From Oscillospiraceae bacterium (lineage in GTDB: Bacteria; Bacillota; Clostridia; Oscillospirales; Ruminococcaceae), in contig JAEDHF010000038.1 of the NCBI GenBank assembly GCA_016297165.1, positions 1 through 12,508 on the forward strand: 12,508 nucleotides of DNA, in the 5' to 3' direction. Numbering within the stretch: position 1 is the stretch's first letter; every line of letters starts with the position of its first letter. A program made the translations under genes and the position numbers. Below the pieces are notes generated by a model. The model saw nothing but the letters and a program-made list of their open reading frames with translations. It made no database searches and had not been told where the DNA came from. This document shows positions 7,301 to 12,508 of this stretch, piece by piece.

Positions 7301-9130
7301 AAGAGCGCTGTATTCCTTACCTACGGAAAGGGTTTCCCTAATTTTCTCCATTATAATGTCGTAATGGGGGGCTTCTATAAGTCCGTTAAGAACCTCTCCC
7401 TCGGCTTTCATAGCCTTCGATATTTCAGACAGCATAAGTAATGCCTTTTTGTCCATTGTGCCGTTATAGCCGTATGTATTGCTTAGGGTTTCTGCTGCCT
7501 GCGCTGCGGCTATGGCGCTTTCCTTAAGCTCCTTTGAGGTATTTCTGAACCTATCACGAAGCTCTATCGAGTAGGCTCTCGTTTTTATATCCCTTAAGGG
7601 GAAATCGCTGAAATTCCCTGTTTCGGATATGGCTATACTGTAGCTGTGTATGAGGGAGGAATTTCTATCGGCGGTTTCCCTTGTAAGCTCCCGAAGACTG
7701 TTTCTTCCGAAGGTAATCCTGCCCTGCTCCGAAATATTCCGCTCATAGGCGGATATAGCCTCGTAAAGGGAAAGGCCGCAGGAACGCTTTTCGTGAAGGG
7801 CATATACTATGCTGTTAAGTCCGTCCCTTTCCTCCTTAAGCCTTTTCGCTTCGGCGGAATATTCCTCGGGAGACTTTATTCTTCCCACCTCTAACGCCTT
7901 ATTAAGCTCCGAAAGTACGGTAGTCTTATTGGTTTTGTTGGAATGGAGCTCAAGACAGAAGGGGTCGAGCCCGATACCCTCAAGGCGCTTTTGCACAACG
8001 TTAAGAGCCGCCATTTTTTCCGCCACAAAAAGCACGGATTTTCCGTTATAGAGTGCGTTTGCTATCATATTTGTGATAGTCTGTGACTTTCCCGTTCCGG
8101 GAGGGCCGTGGAGCACAAAGCTTTCTCCCCTTGCTGCCGCCGCAATAGCGGAAAGCTGTGAGGAATCGGCGCTAAGGGGTACCGCCATATCGGAAATATG
8201 GGGATTTTCGTCTATCTCCTCGGGGGTTAAGCCTGTTTCCTCCGAGGTCCAGTCCGCCGCCCCATCTATAAGAGCGGAAACCGCCTTATTCTCCCGAAGC
8301 TCATCGGAGCGGCTTTTCAGGTCGTTCCACATAACGAAACGGCTGAAGGAAAAAAGCCCGATAAAGGCGTATTCCTCAATGCTCCAGCGGTTTTTATCCC
8401 CTATCGCCTTAGCTATAGTTTCGAATACGAGAGGAAGGTTAATACCATGCTCGTCAAGGGGCAGGGGGTCAAGCCCCGTAACAGCTATGCCGTACTCCTG
8501 CCGCAGGTATTCCAGCAGGGTTATATTTATCTGTGGATCCTCCTGGCGGCTTCTTATTATATAGCCCTTATTTCTTACGCTTCGGACGATATCTATAGGG
8601 ATAAGTACGATAGGCGCATATCGGGGCTTTTCTGAACGGTCGTCCTCGTACCATCGCAGAATTCCCAGGGAGAGGAAAAGGGTATTGCTTCCGTTTTCCT
8701 CCATACTTACCTTAGCGGAGCGGTAGAGGTGTTTAAGGGCGATATCGAGGTCATGGCAATTAAGGAAGGTTCTTATCCGATTGCTTTTGAATTCGGTCTC
8801 CGCAATACCCCTAATAAGCTCCTCTTCCCCTTCAACAGCGTATATATTCCCTTCTCCCGGAGATAAGTCGCATTCCTCGGGCGCCTCTATAATGTGGAAG
8901 TCCTTACCGCTCGCCAGCATATCCTCAAGCTGTCCCGGGTCGGCGGTCATAAGCTGCAGCGAGCTTTTCGTAACACGAAAATTAAGAAGAGCGTTCCGAA
9001 GGCTGAAATCCAGCAGCTTTCTCTCCCATATTTTAATTTTCGTTAAAGGCTCGCCGCCCTCGGGGGCTATAGCCTCACGCAGCTCATTCTCGTCCCCGTT
9101 AAGCTTAGCCGCCGAAACAATATTTTCCAT
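4400..9130 (-). CDS. DUF4011 / superfamily 1 helicase / Vsr-like nuclease / DUF3320 protein (probable antiviral defence)
   Basis: A 1576-residue cytoplasmic multidomain protein. A DUF4011 signature (W35 to R52, with L-L-D-F-S-L-R-N) opens it. The UPF1-like superfamily 1 helicase has Walker A G342-PPGTGKS-349, Walker B D966-E-A-S, D991-PKQLPP, H1036-YRSRH, Q1159-GDERD and N1197-VAISRAR. A helical insert of about 600 residues separates Walker A and B. A Vsr-like (REase_MTES_1575) PD-(D/E)xK nuclease follows, with D1286 in KIDIG and D1305-G-K1307, then a downstream LGW/RVW element. DUF3320 lies around 1410-1470 (GAW1445). All core motifs look intact. Single proteins of this build are catalogued among phage-defence systems (I recall the name Hhe); ATP-driven unwinding plus cleavage of foreign DNA is the usual inference, not shown here. 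The ATG at 9130 has GGAGG 6 nt upstream. The gene has its own promoter and terminator, with no methylase or partner beside it. Confidence 0.92.
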   Translation of the reverse strand: MENIVSAAKLNGDENELREAIAPEGGEPLTKIKIWERKLLDFSLRNALLNFRVTKSSLQLMTADPGQLEDMLASGKDFHIIEAPEECDLSPGEGNIYAVEGEEELIRGIAETEFKSNRIRTFLNCHDLDIALKHLYRSAKVSMEENGSNTLFLSLGILRWYEDDRSEKPRYAPIVLIPIDIVRSVRNKGYIIRSRQEDPQINITLLEYLRQEYGIAVTGLDPLPLDEHGINLPLVFETIAKAIGDKNRWSIEEYAFIGLFSFSRFVMWNDLKSRSDELRENKAVSALIDGAADWTSEETGLTPEEIDENPHISDMAVPLSADSSQLSAIAAAARGESFVLHGPPGTGKSQTITNMIANALYNGKSVLFVAEKMAALNVVQKRLEGIGLDPFCLELHSNKTNKTTVLSELNKALEVGRIKSPEEYSAEAKRLKEERDGLNSIVYALHEKRSCGLSLYEAISAYERNISEQGRITFGRNSLRELTRETADRNSSLIHSYSIAISETGNFSDFPLRDIKTRAYSIELRDRFRNTSKELKESAIAAAQAAETLSNTYGYNGTMDKKALLMLSEISKAMKAEGEVLNGLIEAPHYDIIMEKIRETLSVGKEYSALCENVFEKFEKSVLEYPAAEARMRRKKAESSWFLPKALGLNKLVKELKLYAKNPALINKGSLSEIQDTLCAAGEKREALRSLPSDISALLTGIYMNEQTDWSVLERAVNKTDRVMSAIRIKGDVNPAHISGSLGSSSGEADGSALSSFLEKLSDFEREYSADFSTIDKEALWLTAIEKKLGDCTDNSDKLKFAAAFNQAEYELDNAGLRNVSESYRNGKVAADNIEAAYSCGLNYELALMITDNDPRLKAFRSNTYNDLILSFKDTIDKFSRLTMQELAARLSAKIPAPGTESAATSEMGILKRAIKSNGRMMSLRSLFDKIPNLLRRLCPCMLMSPISVAQYIDPSFPKFDLVIFDEASQLPTSEAVGTIARGENVIVVGDPKQLPPTSFFSSNRIDEENSEIEDLESLLDDCLAISMPQQYLKWHYRSRHESLITYSNIKYYDNKLLTFPSPNDLISEVRIIHPEGYYDKGKTKQNKAEARAVVEEIIRRLSDEALRKDSIGVVTFSSVQQNLIDDMLCEEWAKHPELEELDKNSREPVFIKNLENVQGDERDVILFSVGYGPDETGNVSMNFGPLNRDGGWRRLNVAISRARKSMIVYSVLRPEQIDLSRTSSEGVAGLKGFLEFAEGRKPAAAQCKESAACEDDFVAASIASELEKLGYKVKCAVGCSEFKIDIGIINPENEEEYLLGILLDGKSRNSSTARDRFVLQPGVLEGLGWNIVRVWTLDWLDDREQVLRSIKTAIESIPEKAALKAEESKPSPNTPIEFERETAPTLTDSASRPYKNTKITPLGSSEEFYLPENKAKICSLAEKIIANEAPISRKLLMKKILGAWSITRGGSRVDIIFADILKTIPKKITADEDRVFIWTKEQDPETYSIYRVEDEDSEQRDIDEIVSEEIRNAVKEVLCRQISLSESDLIKETAKKFGYSRIGGVIEKTIGFAIEKDIQAGRLKKSDKGSISLPG

Positions 9131-9179
9131 ACTATACCTCCGAAATATGCTTATCCCTTAAAGTGCATTTTATACCGCA

Positions 9180-9208
9180 ATTATACCACGTTATCCGCTG
9201 TTTTGCAA
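9180..9208 (-). promoter_or_regulatory. sigma-A promoter of the helicase-nuclease gene
   Basis: On the minus strand TTGCAA (9203-9208) and TATAAT (9180-9185) are 17 bp apart. Transcription would begin near 9173, giving a leader of about 43 nt. No clear operator repeat overlaps it. Confidence 0.8.
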
Positions 9209-9235
9209 TAGACTAACCCGATAAAGCGTACTGCA

Positions 9236-9277
9236 CAATAAAAATTCACCCTCCGCAGTAAACCGCAGAGGGTGAAT
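9236..9277 (-). terminator. intrinsic terminator of the surface protein gene
   Basis: On the minus strand the arms ATTCACCCTCTGC and GCGGAGGGTGAAT (one G-U pair) form a stem of 13 bp between 9244 and 9277, followed by TTTTTATTG. It lies 38 bp after the stop codon of the surface protein gene and insulates the helicase promoter. Confidence 0.9.
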
Positions 9278-9314
9278 ATTCTTACTCATAGAGAGGATAA
9301 AAGTTCAGTTATCC

Positions 9315-12032
9315 TTATTCTTCTCTTTTCCTTCTTTTTGCCGAAGCTATAACTGCCATTCCTGCAAATAACAGGGCTGTGCAGCTTATACCTACGCCTG
9401 TTGAGGGGTTATCGTCCGAAGGCTTATCTGTACCTGCGTCAACCTCGGAATCGGTAGTATCCTCCTCGGAAGCGTCGATATCGTCCTTATTTTCGTGGCT
9501 GTATCTGTCGATTACGATAATATACTCGGAAGCGTGGGTAAAGGTAAGGTCAGCCTTACCCTTGGAATTTATCTTACCTGCACACATAAATTCGGCGTCG
9601 CTTATCTCTTCGTTATAATAGTAGAGGTTAGCGTAGAAGCCCTTATTTTCCTTACCCATATCTATAGTAAGCACAGCGGTAAAGCCGAAGTCGCCGGAAT
9701 GATTAAGGGTAATCGTTACATAGGAGAGCTCGCCGGTAACGAGGTTAATTACCTGAACGGGAATACCCTCGCTGCCGAGGCTTACGCCCATATCGATATC
9801 TCCGGGGTTTGTAACGTCCATACCGTTAATTGTCCAGGTTAAGCCGTCGCCCATATCAAGAACGATAGTAATATCCTTACCTGCGATTGAATCGAGAATA
9901 TCTCCGGGGAGTACGGAAGTGTCGCCCATATCGATATCTATTTTATCGCCGTCCTTAGCCTTTTTTATCTCCTTCGATACGTCTCCCCAGTCGGGTGCGT
10001 TATCCTTATCCTCCGGCTCTTTAGGCTCTTCGGGCTTATCGGGAGTTGTGGGAGTTGTAGGAGTTGTGGGAGTTGTAGGAGTTGTGGGATAGGGTGGGTA
10101 GGTGGGATAGGTAGGAGTGGTAGGAGGTTCCGGATTTGTAGGAGTTGTGGGTGCAGTAAGCGCTTCAAAGGTATAGAAAACTGTGAGTGTGCCGTTGTCG
10201 GTGTTCAGAGTTGTTGTTGCGGTATTGCCATTGATTTTAACTGCGGTAGTGTTTGTAAAGGATAAGCCTTCTTCGGGCTGAAGTACTACGCTGACGGTGT
10301 ACTGCTTGCCTGCCTTGAACTTATCGTTTGCGGTCAACGGTGTGTCACCGTCAAACCATTTTACGCTGTCAACGGTATAGCCGTCATTCTCGGGAACGGT
10401 GGGTGTTGAGGGCGCTGCGCCAACAACGGGCGCGGTCACTGTCACAGCGGGGGTGATAGCAACCTGCTTGAAATAAACGAGAAGATCATTGCGATACTGC
10501 TTCAGGGCTAATTCGTAATGTGTAATGCCTATATCCGCTGCGGGGTCGGCAACAGTTGCTTTACTATCCATGGTTATTAAGCCGGTAGAGGTATAGCAAG
10601 GCCATAATTCCCACTCATCCTTGTTATACTTCATACCTGCCGTCGGACTGATTTCAGCTGCCAGTTTGGCGGCAAGGTCTGAAACCTTTACAGGATATTG
10701 TTTGTCGGTATCAATGGTAATGTACTGCTTCACATCTTCTGTGATTTCAAGTTTGAACCCGCCGGACGGGTTAGCCTGCGTTGAGGGGTCTGTTGCGGTT
10801 ATATGTAACTCTTTCTTATTGCTCAAGTAGACCTTGTCACAGTCGTATTCATTCAGAAATTCCTTGATTTCGGCATCGAAAGAATTACCGGATACGAGTT
10901 TATTTGGATATATGGTGCCAGTGGGACCTGTTGCAGAGCAATATAATTTCCAGATACTGCCGGAATTCTTTCTTTCGTTAAGATAATTTATGCCTGGGTT
11001 ATCTGGGACTCCATTAAGCAAATCGACTGAGGTGAAATAACCTCTAACAGCGTCATAGTTAACATATCTTACAAGCTTCGCCTTTGAAACGTCAAATTCA
11101 TCGTATGTATCGGCGACATTTTTGATAGCGTTCCACAGGTCGGCTTTGTTTGTGAACGCAGCGGAAACCTTTTGGGTAGAGGAATCCTTGTCATATACCA
11201 ACACATAAGAGCCATTGAGCGCTTCTGTTTCGCCTACGGGAATTAAGCCGCCGGTACTGTCGTTAGTTACTGATATTTTTTCGTTGATAGGGTTACCGAG
11301 ACCGTCATATACGGGAATTTCGAAGGTTTTATAGTTGTTCTGAAGCTGAATTATGGTTACGCCACTCCCAACAACATCGCCACCATAATAACCTCCACCG
11401 GGTCCACCCAAATTATATAACTTTTCAACAATGTCCTTTGTTATGGATATTGATGTATCTCCGGTCGGAATAATGGTTGTGCCTTCCTTATATGCGGCTC
11501 CCACGGAAACTATACCGATAGATTCCTCTCCATACCATACGGTATATTTTGCTTCCTTAAGAGGGTCGCTTGTATCGAAGTCGTTGGGGAGATCGATTGT
11601 TTTCGGGAATTCGGATACCTGAACAGCACCGGTAGTGCTTAATTCGGTCTCACCGGGGTTTTCGGTAGTAACTAATACCTTATGGGTAGATCTTATTTTA
11701 ACATCACTATATGGATTGGGGCTTTCTCTCAAATTGTACAGTTCTTTAGCCAGCTCATCGCCGGTTACCGTCGTATTTATGTATCCGGATGCGGTATCGT
11801 ATTTAAAGTAATAAATACCCCACAAATTGTTTGAGGTGAGGAGAGCGGAACCATCAAGATCGCCTGAAGTGAAACCGGTTTCGCCAATATCATCTGCCGG
11901 ATATACAGTTCCTCCTCCCACAATACTTATATTGCCTTCAATCGTTGCCGACGCCGAAGTCATAAGCGACGAAGCCGCAACAGAGCCTGCCACAAGCATG
12001 GCGAGCAGTCCTTTAAGTCGTTTCTTGAACAA
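9315..12032 (-). CDS. secreted surface protein with Pro/Thr linker and NPSTG sorting signal
   Basis: A 905-residue exported protein, probably wall-anchored. The signal peptide (1-29) has K/R at 3-7, a hydrophobic core and the cleavage site A27-S-A29. Residues 30-520 match no family I recognise and are beta-rich and Gly/Asn/Asp-rich in appearance. Residues about 525-625 resemble an immunoglobulin-like repeat of Clostridial surface proteins (K-W-F-D-G, K-I-N-G-N). A Thr/Pro linker (about 625-675) leads to a second beta-rich domain (about 680-845) containing repeated I-D-M-G-type strands. The end is N875-PSTG-879, a hydrophobic stretch and K-R-R-K-R, the layout of a sortase substrate with an NPxTG variant motif; no sortase gene is in the window. 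Translation must start at TTG (12030-12032), because an in-frame TGA lies just upstream at 12039-12041. Ligand or substrate is unknown. Confidence 0.85.
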   Translation of the reverse strand: MFKKRLKGLLAMLVAGSVAASSLMTSASATIEGNISIVGGGTVYPADDIGETGFTSGDLDGSALLTSNNLWGIYYFKYDTASGYINTTVTGDELAKELYNLRESPNPYSDVKIRSTHKVLVTTENPGETELSTTGAVQVSEFPKTIDLPNDFDTSDPLKEAKYTVWYGEESIGIVSVGAAYKEGTTIIPTGDTSISITKDIVEKLYNLGGPGGGYYGGDVVGSGVTIIQLQNNYKTFEIPVYDGLGNPINEKISVTNDSTGGLIPVGETEALNGSYVLVYDKDSSTQKVSAAFTNKADLWNAIKNVADTYDEFDVSKAKLVRYVNYDAVRGYFTSVDLLNGVPDNPGINYLNERKNSGSIWKLYCSATGPTGTIYPNKLVSGNSFDAEIKEFLNEYDCDKVYLSNKKELHITATDPSTQANPSGGFKLEITEDVKQYITIDTDKQYPVKVSDLAAKLAAEISPTAGMKYNKDEWELWPCYTSTGLITMDSKATVADPAADIGITHYELALKQYRNDLLVYFKQVAITPAVTVTAPVVGAAPSTPTVPENDGYTVDSVKWFDGDTPLTANDKFKAGKQYTVSVVLQPEEGLSFTNTTAVKINGNTATTTLNTDNGTLTVFYTFEALTAPTTPTNPEPPTTPTYPTYPPYPTTPTTPTTPTTPTTPDKPEEPKEPEDKDNAPDWGDVSKEIKKAKDGDKIDIDMGDTSVLPGDILDSIAGKDITIVLDMGDGLTWTINGMDVTNPGDIDMGVSLGSEGIPVQVINLVTGELSYVTITLNHSGDFGFTAVLTIDMGKENKGFYANLYYYNEEISDAEFMCAGKINSKGKADLTFTHASEYIIVIDRYSHENKDDIDASEEDTTDSEVDAGTDKPSDDNPSTGVGISCTALLFAGMAVIASAKRRKREE
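10041..10090 (-). repeat. tandem 18-bp repeat encoding Thr-Thr-Pro units
   Basis: Alternating 9-bp units GGAGTTGTG and GGAGTTGTA (plus strand) form an 18-bp tandem repeat encoding a (TTP)n run, within the wider Pro/Thr-rich linker of the surface protein (about 10030-10150). Copy number could vary by slippage, changing linker length. Confidence 0.85.
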
Positions 12033-12041
12033 AATAAATCA

Positions 12042-12047
12042 TCCTTT
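12042..12047 (-). promoter_or_regulatory. ribosome binding site that fixes the TTG start of the surface protein gene
   Basis: AAAGGA on the minus strand lies about 9 nt before TTG at 12030-12032. The in-frame stop TGA at 12039-12041 excludes any upstream start, and the signal peptide begins right after this TTG, so a non-ATG start is well supported. Confidence 0.75.
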
Positions 12048-12077
12048 CATAAATCATAATAAACCATTGTTGTTACT

Positions 12078-12106
12078 ATTTTACACCAAAAATACCGCCG
12101 TGTCAA
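12078..12106 (-). promoter_or_regulatory. sigma-A promoter of the surface protein gene
   Basis: On the minus strand TTGACA (12101-12106) and TAAAAT (12078-12083) are 17 bp apart. Transcription would begin near 12071, about 40 nt before the TTG start. Confidence 0.85.
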
Positions 12107-12132
12107 GAATACTTCAACTATTTCTTAACAAC

Positions 12133-12148
12133 TCACCCAAAAGGGTGA
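12133..12148. repeat. small perfect inverted repeat between divergent promoters
   Basis: TCACCC (12133-12138) and GGGTGA (12143-12148) flank AAAA. It lies between the surface protein promoter and the promoter of the right-edge gene. No T-tract follows on either strand, so an operator for a shared regulator is more plausible than a terminator, but the arms are short. Confidence 0.35.
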
Positions 12149-12174
12149 AATGATAATAAGCCTGCGTTTATGTA

Positions 12175-12204
12175 TTGACACAAATCCCCAAATCGTGATA
12201 AAAT
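12175..12204 (+). promoter_or_regulatory. sigma-A promoter of the right-edge membrane protein gene
   Basis: TTGACA (12175-12180) and TAAAAT (12199-12204) are 18 bp apart. Transcription would start near 12211, about 23 nt before the ATG at 12234, which has GTGAGG upstream. Confidence 0.8.
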
Positions 12205-12233
12205 GTGTTTAGTGAACTTCTGTGAGGTATGAT

Positions 12234-12508
12234 ATGAAGAAAATTGCTGCTTTTTTACGCCGTGCCGCTGTGTTTGCGGTGGTGCTGACGGCGCTGTGGG
12301 CGGCGCTTGTCGCGGCGGCTTGTATCCCGAACGAGCGCATTTACGGCAATATGCTTTCAAGCGCAATGTATTTCAAGGACAAGCCCCCCTACATTTACGA
12401 ATCGCAGGTGCGGCTTGTTCAGGACAACTACGCCGATGTCATTCTGCTGAATGTGACATGGAACATGGGCAGCGACCCGTTCGTGTCCACGCTGAACTCC
12501 GCCTACTA
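12234..12508 (+). CDS. unrecognised membrane-anchored protein, 3' partial
   Basis: The first 91 codons of a gene that runs off the window. It starts MKKIAAFLRRAAV, then a hydrophobic segment at about residues 11-31 behind R9-R10, which fits an N-in membrane anchor. The following part (I-P-N-E-R at 32-36, Y-A-D-V-I-L-L-N-V-T-W-N-M-G near 67-80) would lie outside the cell. I recall similar openings only in uncharacterised Clostridial membrane proteins and do not assign a function. The ATG has GTGAGG about 6 nt upstream and its own promoter. Codon choice is visibly richer in GCG, CTG and GTG than in the neighbouring genes, which may hint at a different origin, but the fragment is too short to judge. 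Confidence 0.75.
   Translation, partial: MKKIAAFLRRAAVFAVVLTALWAALVAAACIPNERIYGNMLSSAMYFKDKPPYIYESQVRLVQDNYADVILLNVTWNMGSDPFVSTLNSAY

Noticed and set aside
4698..9161. Many plus-strand open frames of 60-165 codons opposite the helicase-nuclease gene
   Set aside because: Their Ser/Leu/Arg-rich products are what the complement of this long coding region gives; none has a recognisable domain.
12133..12148. Terminator call for the TCACCC/GGGTGA hairpin
   Set aside because: Only 6 bp of stem and no T-tract on either strand.
12133..12366. Minus-strand frame of 77 codons at the right end
   Set aside because: It is antisense to the right-edge gene and crosses its promoter; it has no domain or signal and looks like a shadow.

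Overview
The window looks like chromosome from a low-to-moderate GC Gram-positive anaerobe of the Clostridia, most likely a Ruminococcus/Oscillospiraceae-type gut bacterium. The evidence is strong AGGAGG-type ribosome binding sites, near-consensus sigma-A promoters with 17-bp spacers, intrinsic terminators after most genes, a sporulation-type (PdaB-like) polysaccharide deacetylase, and a secreted protein ending in an NPxTG-type sorting signal. No rRNA, tRNA, CRISPR array or insertion sequence was seen. The lineage is an inference from style and gene content, not from a marker gene.

Layout, left to right. (1) 1-1604: a complete single-domain tyrosine recombinase (+) faces a polysaccharide deacetylase (-) that has lost its C-terminal end; the two frames overlap by 4 bp and an intrinsic terminator lies inside the aberrant tail of the deacetylase. 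(2) 1725-4395: a FecR-domain lipoprotein with a Ser/Thr-rich, 10-residue-repeat tail (-) is divergent from a response regulator with an HD-GYP output domain (+, predicted cyclic-di-GMP phosphodiesterase). The HD-GYP mRNA has a roughly 120-nt GC-rich leader that can fold to bury a Shine-Dalgarno sequence in front of a possible 26-codon upstream ORF. (3) 4353-9208: a very large DUF4011/superfamily 1 helicase/Vsr-like nuclease/DUF3320 protein (-), alone in its own transcription unit; this architecture is associated with antiviral defence. (4) 9236-12106: a 905-residue secreted surface protein with a Pro/Thr linker and an NPSTG sorting signal (-). (5) 12175-12508: the start of an unrecognised membrane-anchored protein (+), cut by the window edge.

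The genes are mostly single transcription units, each with its own promoter and terminator, so this is not one operon. Shared themes are the cell envelope (deacetylase, FecR lipoprotein, surface protein, partial membrane protein) and second-messenger signalling (HD-GYP). The helicase-nuclease and the recombinase are the accessory-genome components. The best candidates for something new are the structured leader of the HD-GYP gene, the solitary helicase-nuclease, and the recombinase next to a gene whose 3' end has been replaced. None of these is proven by sequence alone.
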